DNA of 5,277 nucleotides from an uncultured Planctomycetaceae bacterium (GCA_903927685.1 CAIYOB010000063.1:1-5277); one strand, 5' to 3'; counted from the stretch's first letter, positions 1-5,277 are shown. The notes: generated by a model not told the origin, from the letters alone. Translations and numbers: made by a program.

Positions 1-1
1 C

Positions 2-1081
2 CACGAGCAACTGGTCCGCGCCGAGAAGAACGTGACGCTGATGTTGAACACGCGGGCTTTCGGCGTCGAGCAAGACGGGTCGCGGATCAAGGCGGTGCTG
101 GCCCGGGACACTCGCACCGGTCGCGAGTTGCGGTTCGAGGGCGAGTTGTTCGCCGACTGCACGGGCGACGGCTGGATCGGGTTCTGGGCCGGCGCCGAGC
201 ACCGCCTGGGGCGCGAAGGACGCGACGAGACAGGCGAGTCGCTGGCTCCGCCCGCGGCCGACCGGCAATCCCTCGGCGCCAGCCAGTATTGGTACGCGAC
301 AGAGCGTTCCGAGCCGCGACCGTTTCCGGCCTGTCCCTGGGCGCTGCAGATATCGTCACGCGAAGCCTTTGAAGTCTCGCCGCCCAAGTACAAAGCGCCG
401 TTCGGCCGCAGCGACCTGACCACCGGCGGCTGGTGGAACTGGGAAACGGGTTTTGCCAAAGACATGATCGCCGACGCCGAAGCGATTCGCGACCACAACT
501 TTCGCGCGGTCTACGGCGTGTGGGACTTCTTGAAGAATCGTTCGCCGGACAAGTCGCAGTACGCCAACTTTCAGCTCGCCCGTCTGAATTATCAACTCGG
601 CAAACGCGAAAGCCGCCGGCTGGTCGGCGACCTCGTGCTGACGCAACAGGACATCCAGGAACATAAGCTCTACCCGGACGGCTGCGTCGCCGCCACGTGG
701 TATTTCGATCTGCACTTTCCCCATCCCTTGAACACGCGTCACTTTCCCGGCCAGGAATTCCGCGCGATCGCTTTCGACGATCCCAACTTTGAACAGTACC
801 GCGGCGAGATTCCCGGCCGGGAGATCAAGATCCAGCCGTACCCGATCCCCTATCGTTGCCTGTACTCGAAGAACGTGCCGAACCTGTTCATGGCCGGGCG
901 GAACATCAGTGTGACGCACGCCGGCCTGGCGCCGGTGCGCGTGATGAACACGACGGGCATGATGGGCACGGTGGTCGGCCGCGCCGCCTATCTCTGCCGC
1001 CGCCACGGCGTCGACCCGCGCGGCCTGTACGAGCGGCATCTGGACGATTTCAAGCGGCTGCTGACCGATCCCCGACCGTAA
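2..1081 (+). CDS. FAD-dependent oxidoreductase (FAD_oxidored type), 5'-truncated
   Basis: The reading frame is open from the window edge to a TAA at 1079-1081, giving 359 visible residues; the true start is upstream. The GTG at 32 is an internal codon, since coding-like sequence precedes it in frame. The fragment matches the C-terminal part of FAD-dependent oxidoreductases of the FAD_oxidored family. Visible residues 51-64 (ADCTGDGWIGFWAG) form the D-x-TGDG segment that follows the substrate-facing strands in these flavoproteins. The closing block from about residue 294 (NLFMAGRNISVTHAGLAPVR, then MNTTGMMGTVVGRAA) is the usual C-terminal FAD-contacting segment, followed by a helix ending RLLTDPRP. 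The N-terminal GxGxxG dinucleotide fold, and any export signal, lie outside the window. Planctomycetes carry many paralogues, often near sugar-related genes. The substrate is unknown. The same-strand Gfo/Idh/MocA gene starts 108 bp downstream, so an operon is possible. Family assignment is firm; specificity is not. Confidence 0.88.
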   Translation, partial: HEQLVRAEKNVTLMLNTRAFGVEQDGSRIKAVLARDTRTGRELRFEGELFADCTGDGWIGFWAGAEHRLGREGRDETGESLAPPAADRQSLGASQYWYATERSEPRPFPACPWALQISSREAFEVSPPKYKAPFGRSDLTTGGWWNWETGFAKDMIADAEAIRDHNFRAVYGVWDFLKNRSPDKSQYANFQLARLNYQLGKRESRRLVGDLVLTQQDIQEHKLYPDGCVAATWYFDLHFPHPLNTRHFPGQEFRAIAFDDPNFEQYRGEIPGREIKIQPYPIPYRCLYSKNVPNLFMAGRNISVTHAGLAPVRVMNTTGMMGTVVGRAAYLCRRHGVDPRGLYERHLDDFKRLLTDPRP

Positions 1082-1083
1082 CC

Positions 1084-1124
1084 CAGGCGGCCCGCCTGGA
1101 GGGATCAGCCAGGCGGGCCGCCTG
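1084..1124. repeat. Perfect 16-bp inverted repeat with self-palindromic arms
   Basis: The left arm 1084-1099 (CAGGCGGCCCGCCTGG) is exactly the reverse complement of the right arm 1109-1124 (CCAGGCGGGCCGCCTG), separated by the 9-base spacer AGGGATCAG. Each arm is also an interrupted palindrome by itself (CAGGCGG-C-CCGCCTG), so the element can fold as one long hairpin or as two small ones. It starts two bases after the stop of the FAD oxidoreductase. A transcript stem this GC-rich could act as a terminator or protect a 3' end, but no T-run follows it on either strand, so a standard intrinsic terminator is unlikely. Its compact, symmetrical form suggests a dispersed REP-like intergenic element; that is inference. 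No second copy is seen in this window. Confidence 0.9.
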
Positions 1125-1176
1125 AGCTACGACGAAGCCCGCCATGTTGACATCAACGAAGCCCTGAAGAACCGCC

Positions 1177-1180
1177 AGGA
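1177..1180 (+). promoter_or_regulatory. Shine-Dalgarno-like AGGA for the Gfo/Idh/MocA gene
   Basis: AGGA ends nine bases before the ATG at 1190. This spacing, together with the Tat signal that begins directly at that ATG, supports 1190 as the start codon. Confidence 0.6.
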
Positions 1181-1189
1181 CACCTCGCC

Positions 1190-2407
1190 ATGAAGAGACT
1201 CTTCAATTCCACACGTCGTCGCTTTCTGCAACGAACGCTCGCGGCCGCAGGCTCGCTGGCCCTCGGCGCCAACCGACTTGGCGCCGCGCAAGCGAGCCAG
1301 GCCCGGCTCCGCTTCGCCGTCCTGGGCGTCAACCACGAACACATCTTTCGCATGGTGCAAGCGGTCCGGGACGGGGGCGGCGAACTGGCGATGATTTTCG
1401 CGGACCAGCCCGACCCGACTCACGGGGCGAAGTTCCTCCGGCAACACGCGGACGTCCGCCGCGCGCGGACCGAGAGCGAACTGCTCGAAGCGCAGGACAT
1501 CGGGCTCGTCGTCAGCGCTGCGAGGCCGGCAGAGCGGACGTCGATCGGCATCCGCGTGATGCAAGCGGGCAAGGACTTCCTCGCGGACAAGGGCGGTTTT
1601 CTGAACCTCGCAGACCTTGCCGAGGCGCGGCGCGTGCAGGCGGCGACAAGACGCCGGTACTTCATTTCGTACAACGAGCGGTTGCTGTTGCCGGTGAGCG
1701 TCAAGATCGACGAGTTGCTGCAGGCCGGAGTCCTCGGTCGCGTCACACGCATGGAGGGCGTCGGCCCGCACGGCCTGTTCGGTCATGGCCCGCGCGAGCC
1801 GTGGTTCTGGACGCGGGCCGGACGGGGCGGGATCTTGGCCGATGTGGGCGCTCATCAGGCGGACCAGTTTCTCCACTACGTGGGCGGCGAGCAGCCGGAA
1901 GTGGTCCGCGCGGAGACGGGGAACTTCGAGAATCCCGAGCATCCGGAGTTCGAGGACTACGGGCACGTTGTCTGGCGGAGCACCGCCGGCGTCGGCGAGG
2001 CGACCGTCACCTTTTACCGCGGCACGAACACGACGGGCTTCTTGCTGACCCTCGAGGGTACCGAAGGGCGCATGGAAGTCCGGAAGCACGCGGGCCGGAT
2101 CTCGGTCTTGAGCCGCAATGGAACGACCAGGGAATACACCGTCGACCCCAAGCTCCCCTGCCCATTCGGTCCCCGTCTGGTGGACGATGTGCTCCAGCGC
2201 ACGGAGACCGCTCAGTCTCAGGAGCAAGCGTTCCTGGCCAGCGAACTTGCCGTGCGCGCCCAACTCGCTGCGGTGCGGACCAGCACCAGCATTTCGGCAC
2301 AGGGGGCTGTCCCACCGGCCGCGTGCCGGCCCGTGAAAACACGTTACTCGCGTTCCAACGCAGCCCGCACTTTGGCTGCCAGATCTTTCACGGAGAACGG
2401 TTTCTGA
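1190..2407 (+). CDS. Tat-exported Gfo/Idh/MocA-family oxidoreductase
   Basis: The protein has 405 residues. It opens with a twin-arginine signal: T8-R9-R10-R11-F12-L13-Q14 fits the (S/T)RRxFLK pattern, followed by an alanine/leucine-rich stretch to about residue 34, so it is probably exported folded to the periplasm. Residues 40-54 (LRFAVLGVNHEHIFR) form the first Rossmann strand and loop; the usual GxGxxG/A is replaced by GVNHEH. The active-site 'EKP' position reads A132-D133-K134-G135. The family hallmark G-G-x-x-x-D-x-G-x-H is present as G213-G214...D218-V-G220-A-H222, followed by D225, in the second, substrate-binding domain. Family members are NAD(P)-dependent dehydrogenases acting on sugars, polyols or their derivatives. 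The substrate here cannot be named, and planctomycetes encode many paralogues. A GC-rich gap separates it from the FAD oxidoreductase upstream. The last ~42 residues (364-405) look unlike the family, and the final ~20 are antisense to the kinase gene. Confidence 0.9.
   Translation: MKRLFNSTRRRFLQRTLAAAGSLALGANRLGAAQASQARLRFAVLGVNHEHIFRMVQAVRDGGGELAMIFADQPDPTHGAKFLRQHADVRRARTESELLEAQDIGLVVSAARPAERTSIGIRVMQAGKDFLADKGGFLNLADLAEARRVQAATRRRYFISYNERLLLPVSVKIDELLQAGVLGRVTRMEGVGPHGLFGHGPREPWFWTRAGRGGILADVGAHQADQFLHYVGGEQPEVVRAETGNFENPEHPEFEDYGHVVWRSTAGVGEATVTFYRGTNTTGFLLTLEGTEGRMEVRKHAGRISVLSRNGTTREYTVDPKLPCPFGPRLVDDVLQRTETAQSQEQAFLASELAVRAQLAAVRTSTSISAQGAVPPAACRPVKTRYSRSNAARTLAARSFTENGF
1264..1286 (+). 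repeat. 9-bp perfect hairpin inside the signal-peptide coding region
   Basis: CGGCGCCAA at 1264-1272 and TTGGCGCCG at 1278-1286 are perfect reverse complements around a 5-base loop, CCGAC. The element lies about 75 bases into the Gfo/Idh/MocA gene, encoding residues 25-33 at the end of the Tat signal. It arises partly because two Leu-Gly-Ala codon groups both contain the palindrome GGCGCC, so it may be incidental. A stable stem here could slow ribosomes during export targeting, but this is speculation. Confidence 0.55.
2296..2343. other. Cluster of three short hairpins at the convergent gene ends
   Basis: Three small stems follow one another just past the kinase stop (read on the - strand): ACAG-GGGG-CTGT at 2299-2310, with an outer GG/CC pair; CCGGC-CGCGT-GCCGG at 2315-2329; and CGTG-AAAA-CACG at 2332-2343. 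They sit between the two convergent genes, where transcription from both sides should end. Stems are only 4-5 bp and no T-run follows on either strand, so they do not make a convincing intrinsic terminator. They also lie inside the current reading frame of the + strand gene. Confidence 0.25.
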
Positions 2408-4677
2408 ATGAAGTTCACGCCTTCGTCCAGGACGCCATGGTGGGCGATGACGTTGGCCGTGTAGCCGGACATGAACAGGCATCTCACGCCGGGATAGAGC
2501 GACAGGATGTTCTGGGCCAGATCGCGGCCATTCATCTCGGGCATCACCACGTCGGACATGAGCAAGTGGATCGGACCGACGTGCTCGTTCGCCAGGCGGA
2601 TAGCCTCGCCCGGAGTGCCGGCGCTCACCACGGTGTACCCCTCGCGCTCGAGCATCACGGTGGTCAGCCTAAGGATCGCCGGCTCGTCTTCCACCAGCAG
2701 GATCGTCTCGGAGCCCCGCTGGCCCGGCTTTTCCGGTCCCTTCTCCGGCAACGGGTCGGCCTTGGCCAAGTGCCGCGGCAGGTAGATTTTGAAGGTCGTG
2801 CCGTGTCCCGGTTCGCTGTAGACGTTGATGAATCCGTCGTTCTGCTTCACCGCGCCGTAGACCGTGGCCAGGCCCAGGCCGGTGCCCTTCCCCAGTTCCT
2901 TGGTGGTGAAAAAGGGCTCGAACACCTTGGACCGTGTCTCGGCGTCCATGCCGCAGCCGTCGTCGCTCACGGCCAGCATGACGTATTCCCCGGGCACAAA
3001 CCCGACCTGGTCGGCACAGTAGGCGTCATCGAAGTCCGCATTGCCCGTTTCGATGGTCACCTTGCCCACGCCGGCGATGGCGTCCCGGGCGTTGACGCAC
3101 AGGTTAGCCAGGATCTGGTCGATCTGGCCGGGATCGATCTTGACCGGCCACACCTCCTGCCCCGGAACCCAGGCCATCTCGATGTCCTCGCCGATCAGCC
3201 GCTGCAGCATCTTGAGCATGCCGGAAACGACCTGGTTCAGGTCGATCACCTTGGGGGCCACGGTCTGTTTGCGGGCAAATGCCAGGAGTTGCCGCGTCAA
3301 GTCGGCGGACCGCAGGGCGGCCTTCCGAATCTCCGTCAGATCGGCATGAAACGGGTGTCCCGCATCCAGTTCGGCCAGCAGCAACTCCGCATGCCCGAGG
3401 ATCACGCCCAGCATGTTGTTGAAGTCGTGGGCCACGCCGCCGGCCAGACGGCCCACCGACTCAATCCTCTGAGCCTGCGCAAGCTGATCTCGGAGCTTCT
3501 CGCGCTCGGCTTCCGCCCGCTTACGTTCGGTGATGTCGTGGCTGACGGTCGCCCAGCCGACGGCCGTGCCGTCGGCGTCGCGCACGCTGAATAGGTGGTA
3601 GATCAGCCAGATCGGCTCGCCGGTCTGGAAATGGCGCAGGCGGATTTCCAAATCGCCCTGGTCCTCCCGCAGCACGCGCGGGAAGAATTCCTGAGCCATG
3701 AACTCTTGGTCTTCCGGGAAGAAATAGTCCTGGACGTTGACCCGGCAGGCGGCGGCCAGGTCGGGCAACCCGACCATGCGGCGGCCGGCCGGGTTGACAT
3801 ACAGCGGCTGCATGGCGAGGTCGCACATGCCGATGAATTCACTGCTGCTCTCGGCTAGGAGGTAGTACTTCTGCCGATCCAACTCGAGTCGTTTGCGCTC
3901 GGTGATATCGGTATGTGTGCCGCTCATTCGCAGCGGCTTCCCCTGCGCGTCACGCTCGACAATCCTGGCTTGGTCCAGGATCCATTTGTACTGACCGTCC
4001 TTGGCACGCATCCGGTATTCAGCCCTGTGCGCCGGCGTCCGGCCTTCCAAATGGTCGGTGATCGATCGCCAAGCGCCCTCCCGGTCATCCGGGTGTTGAA
4101 GATCAGACCATTGCTTGACGTTGAGCTCAATTTCCTGCAACGAGTAGCCGAGCATCTCGGCCCAACGCGCATTTCGATCGACCTTGCCGGTCTGCAGATC
4201 CCAATCCCAGTAGCCGACTTGGCTGCCCTCGAGCACCAACTCAAAACGTCTTTGACCCGCCCGCTGCACTTCCTCCGCCCGTTTGCGCTCGGTGAGGTCG
4301 CGCACGCAGGACAGGATCAAGGTCTGTCCGCCCATTTCGACCGGCTGGGCGTGGATCTCCACCGGCAATTCCGTGCCGTCCTTGCGGCGGTGCCGCCACT
4401 CGAAGGCGCCGCCCGTTTCGCTGGCGCGTTTCACCCGATCGCCCACCTGGTCCCGCAGATCCAGCGCAGCCAGATCCTGCGCCGTCATTTGGAGCAGCTC
4501 CGCGCGGCTGAAGCCGTAGCGTTGCTCCGCCGCCTCGTTGCAATCCAGGAATCGCCCGGTGGGGTCCAGCACAAACAACGCGTCGGGGACGGCCGCGAAC
4601 AACTGGCGGAAGCGATTCTCGCTGTCACGCAGCGCCGCCTGCTGTTCAACCGCCAGGATGATTGGCTTGTCATTCAT
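2344..4677 (-). CDS. Hybrid sensor histidine kinase, PAS-PAS-PAS-HisKA-HATPase-REC
   Basis: Autophosphorylating sensor kinase of 777 residues with a built-in receiver. There is no signal peptide or membrane span, so it is probably cytoplasmic. Three PAS/PAC units lie at about 20-135, 144-265 and 268-388, each ending in a D-(L/I)-TERKR linker; the second is PAS_3-like with HPDDRE near 195. No LOV cysteine motif is seen, so the ligands are unknown. The HisKA H-box (GGVAHDFNN) places the phosphoacceptor at H417. The ATPase domain has the N-box (N525, N529, D532), G1 (DDGCGMD, 572-578), F-box (FEPFFTTK, 586-593) and G2 (GKGTGLGL, 596-603). The receiver (about 658-775) has E663-D664, phosphoacceptor D709, S737 and K759, so both phosphorelay sites are intact. 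There is no output domain, so a separate phosphotransfer or regulator partner is expected, but none is adjacent. The start at 4677 is chosen because a GAGGT lies nine bases upstream and the first PAS begins soon after; the frame stays open to 4800 but encodes unconvincing Arg/Pro-rich sequence. Confidence 0.95.
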   Translation of the reverse strand: MNDKPIILAVEQQAALRDSENRFRQLFAAVPDALFVLDPTGRFLDCNEAAEQRYGFSRAELLQMTAQDLAALDLRDQVGDRVKRASETGGAFEWRHRRKDGTELPVEIHAQPVEMGGQTLILSCVRDLTERKRAEEVQRAGQRRFELVLEGSQVGYWDWDLQTGKVDRNARWAEMLGYSLQEIELNVKQWSDLQHPDDREGAWRSITDHLEGRTPAHRAEYRMRAKDGQYKWILDQARIVERDAQGKPLRMSGTHTDITERKRLELDRQKYYLLAESSSEFIGMCDLAMQPLYVNPAGRRMVGLPDLAAACRVNVQDYFFPEDQEFMAQEFFPRVLREDQGDLEIRLRHFQTGEPIWLIYHLFSVRDADGTAVGWATVSHDITERKRAEAEREKLRDQLAQAQRIESVGRLAGGVAHDFNNMLGVILGHAELLLAELDAGHPFHADLTEIRKAALRSADLTRQLLAFARKQTVAPKVIDLNQVVSGMLKMLQRLIGEDIEMAWVPGQEVWPVKIDPGQIDQILANLCVNARDAIAGVGKVTIETGNADFDDAYCADQVGFVPGEYVMLAVSDDGCGMDAETRSKVFEPFFTTKELGKGTGLGLATVYGAVKQNDGFINVYSEPGHGTTFKIYLPRHLAKADPLPEKGPEKPGQRGSETILLVEDEPAILRLTTVMLEREGYTVVSAGTPGEAIRLANEHVGPIHLLMSDVVMPEMNGRDLAQNILSLYPGVRCLFMSGYTANVIAHHGVLDEGVNFIQKPFSVKDLAAKVRAALERE

Positions 4678-4686
4678 GTCGTCAAG

Positions 4687-4691
4687 ACCTC
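4687..4691 (-). promoter_or_regulatory. Shine-Dalgarno GAGGT for the histidine kinase
   Basis: On the - strand GAGGT ends nine bases before the ATG at 4677. It decides the start in favour of 4677 (protein beginning MNDKPII) over the further-upstream ATG at 4800. Confidence 0.65.
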
Positions 4692-4828
4692 GTACGGGTC
4701 GCCGCTGCCGCGCGTCCGCCAGGCTCGCCGGATGACGGCGTATCGGAGCGGCCGGCAAGGCGTTGCCGCGTACCGCACAGCGGGGATTCGATTCTACCAC
4801 GCGCCGGATCGAGCGCAGGCATCCGTGA

Positions 4829-4858
4829 ATTATCGGACAAGAAGGTCAAAGGATTCAA
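4829..4858 (-). promoter_or_regulatory. Possible sigma70-type promoter for the histidine kinase
   Basis: On the - strand TTGAAT (4858-4853) and GATAAT (4834-4829) are separated by 18 bases, matching the -35 and -10 consensus at 4 of 6 and 5 of 6 positions. It would give a 5' leader of about 145 bases before the ATG at 4677. Such matches arise by chance in a less GC-rich stretch, and planctomycete promoters are poorly defined, so this is only a candidate. Confidence 0.25.
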
Positions 4859-4872
4859 GTCCCCCGTCCGCG

Positions 4873-4908
4873 CAGTTGTTTTTCTGTCGACAGTTGTCTT
4901 TCTGTCGG
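4873..4908. repeat. Two-copy tandem repeat, 18-bp unit
   Basis: CAGTTGTTTTTCTGTCGA (4873-4890) is followed directly by CAGTTGTCTTTCTGTCGG (4891-4908), identical at 16 of 18 positions. The unit is pyrimidine-rich on the + strand, in contrast to the GC-rich surroundings. Spacing of 18 bp, near two helical turns, could present two equivalent protein sites on one DNA face in the shared upstream region. Alternatively it is a fragment of a dispersed intergenic repeat. The sequence does not decide between these. Confidence 0.85.
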
Positions 4909-4923
4909 CACGTTTCATTTCAC

Positions 4924-4975
4924 AGACTTGGCCGATATGCTTAGCGGACTCGGCATATCGCCAATCGCTAAGTCT
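4924..4975. repeat. Interrupted long stem-loop with a competing hairpin
   Basis: Outer arms AGACTT (4924-4929) and AAGTCT (4970-4975) pair, then GG (4930-4931) with CC (4961-4962), then CGATATGC (4933-4940) with GCATATCG (4953-4960). This makes 16 base pairs, one 1-base bulge, one 7-base bulge and a 12-base loop. A second pairing, CTTAGCG (4940-4946) with CGCTAAG (4966-4972), crosses the first, so the two folds either exclude each other or form a pseudoknot. The element ends 57 bases before the ATG at 5033. It could be a leader structure, a protein-binding palindrome or part of a mobile repeat. No known riboswitch class is recognised. Confidence 0.6.
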
Positions 4976-4982
4976 TGTCTTA

Positions 4983-5004
4983 GGTGCCTTCGGCGTCGGA
5001 CGCC
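4983..5004 (+). repeat. Small alternative hairpins before the surface-protein gene
   Basis: GGCGTC (4992-4997) can pair either with the upstream GGTGCC (4983-4988, using two G-T wobbles and a TTC loop) or with the downstream GACGCC (4999-5004). The second is essentially a GGCGTC-G-GACGCC palindrome. It begins 8 bases after the larger stem-loop and ends 28 bases before the start codon. A pyrimidine-rich stretch (TCTTCTGTTTTCTC) follows at 5005-5018. A terminator or attenuator fold is conceivable, but the stem is short and the following tract is mixed C/T. Confidence 0.4.
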
Positions 5005-5032
5005 TCTTCTGTTTTCTCAAGAACGACGAGTG

Positions 5033-5277
5033 ATGAATATGGAATCGGTTCTGGTCGGCTTCCCCCAACACAATCCCCGGCGGAGCCGGAAACTGTTCAC
5101 GGCTCGAGATCGCCGAGGCTCGCGAAGACGTCTCCGTCGGCCGTTGGGCCTGGAAGCCTTGGAGGGACGCGCCCTGATGGCCCCCCTTGTCTCGGACGTG
5201 CTCGGTGGCAGTCGGGACACGACGGTCATGGGCACCGTGTACGAAGACTTGGATGCGAACGGGATGCTGACAGCCGG
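5033..5277 (+). CDS. Probable exported surface protein, N-terminal part, SdrD-like repeat
   Basis: The frame is open from ATG 5033 to the window edge: 81 complete codons, with the gene continuing beyond. Residues 16-37 are very arginine-rich (PRRSRKLF, then RDRRGSRRRLRRP). They are followed by LGLEALEGRALMAP at residues 38-51. This arrangement resembles the LEPR-XLL-type N-terminus of large planctomycete surface and secreted proteins and probably marks export, although it is not a classical hydrophobic signal peptide. From residue 66, MGTVYEDLDANGMLTAG fits the start of an SdrD/Cna-B-like repeat (G-x-V-x-x-D-x-x-x-N-G), a calcium-linked beta-sandwich found in cell-surface proteins; a dockerin-like EF-hand is a weaker alternative. 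No strong Shine-Dalgarno is seen; GACGAG at 5025-5030 is at best weak, and a second ATG at 5039 is an alternative start. Neighbour: divergent from the histidine kinase across about 355 bp. Confidence 0.8.
   Translation, partial: MNMESVLVGFPQHNPRRSRKLFTARDRRGSRRRLRRPLGLEALEGRALMAPLVSDVLGGSRDTTVMGTVYEDLDANGMLTA

Larger units (their letters stand above)
4678..5032. other. Divergent intergenic region between kinase and surface-protein genes
   Basis: About 355 bases separate the two outward-facing genes. No convincing gene is seen. Both strands contain open frames here, but they are arginine-, proline- or serine-rich translations without recognisable domains. From about 4830 to 5030 the base composition is visibly less GC-rich than the flanking genes, as expected of a control region. 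It holds the kinase ribosome binding site, a possible kinase promoter, an 18-bp tandem duplication and two structured segments, listed separately. Expression of the two genes could be coordinated from here; that is inferred from layout only. Confidence 0.75.

Noticed and set aside
1084..1124. Rho-independent terminator
   Set aside because: The stem is strong but no T-run follows on either strand; listed as a repeat instead.
1147..1152. TTGACA, a perfect -35 consensus
   Set aside because: No acceptable -10 hexamer at 16-18 bases downstream, and it lies only about 40 bases before the start codon. Probably chance.
1144..1167. Seven-codon open frame (MLTSTKP) upstream of the Gfo/Idh/MocA gene as a leader peptide
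   Set aside because: Too short to judge, no ribosome binding site of its own and no attenuator-like structure between it and the gene.
1127..2482. A 451-codon open frame on the - strand
   Set aside because: Antisense to the Gfo/Idh/MocA gene, Arg/Pro/His-rich, no domain and no ribosome binding site noted. Shadow frame.
1801..3594. A 597-codon open frame on the + strand
   Set aside because: It overlaps the Gfo/Idh/MocA gene in another frame and then runs antisense to the kinase. The translation has no recognisable domain; it is a high-GC shadow of real genes.
4678..4800. Kinase starting at the ATG at 4800, 41 residues earlier
   Set aside because: The added residues are Arg/Pro/Ala-rich with no PAS-like or signal features, while the ATG at 4677 has a well-placed GAGGT.
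4840..4870. Possible tRNA 3' end on the - strand (GGACTTGAATCC resembles a T-loop fragment)
   Set aside because: No acceptor stem, anticodon arm or cloverleaf could be formed around it.
4682..5071. A 129-codon - strand frame across the intergenic region
   Set aside because: It spans the tandem repeat, the palindromes and the start of the surface-protein gene. Its RKTT-type repetition simply reflects the 18-bp DNA repeat, and its 3' end overlaps the kinase start in another frame.

Overview
The window looks like planctomycete DNA, probably from the Pirellulales or relatives. It is GC-rich. It carries a Tat-exported Gfo/Idh/MocA oxidoreductase next to an FAD-dependent oxidoreductase of the FAD_oxidored type, a multi-PAS hybrid histidine kinase, and the start of a large-surface-protein gene. 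That last gene has the arginine-rich N-terminus and L-E-x-L-E-x-R-x-L motif common in planctomycete extracellular proteins. The taxonomic call is an inference from this gene set; there is no rRNA or other phylogenetic marker.

Layout: (1) bases 2-1081, + strand, the 3' part of an FAD-dependent oxidoreductase. (2) 1082-1189, a short gap with a perfect 16-bp inverted repeat whose arms are themselves nearly palindromic. (3) 1190-2407, + strand, a complete Gfo/Idh/MocA-family oxidoreductase with a Tat signal. (4) 2344-4677, - strand, a complete 777-residue soluble hybrid histidine kinase (PAS-PAS-PAS-HisKA-HATPase-REC). It converges on gene 3 and overlaps it by 64 bp. (5) 4678-5032, a divergent intergenic region of about 355 bp with an 18-bp tandem duplication, a long interrupted stem-loop, overlapping alternative hairpins and a possible promoter for the kinase. 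(6) 5033 to the window edge, + strand, the first 81 codons of a probable exported surface protein that enters an SdrD/Cna-B-like repeat.

The two oxidoreductases share a strand and may be co-transcribed. Both families commonly act on carbohydrates or related polyols, but no substrate can be read from the sequence. The kinase is an orphan: no DNA-binding response regulator or dedicated target lies beside it in the window. The divergent surface-protein gene is the only neighbour that could share its control region.

No defence system, CRISPR array, transposon, tRNA or rRNA was found. The gene content is ordinary for a planctomycete. The less ordinary parts are the non-coding structures (1084-1124 and 4873-5004), the altered cofactor and catalytic motifs of the Gfo/Idh/MocA protein, and its unusual C-terminal tail that runs into the kinase gene.
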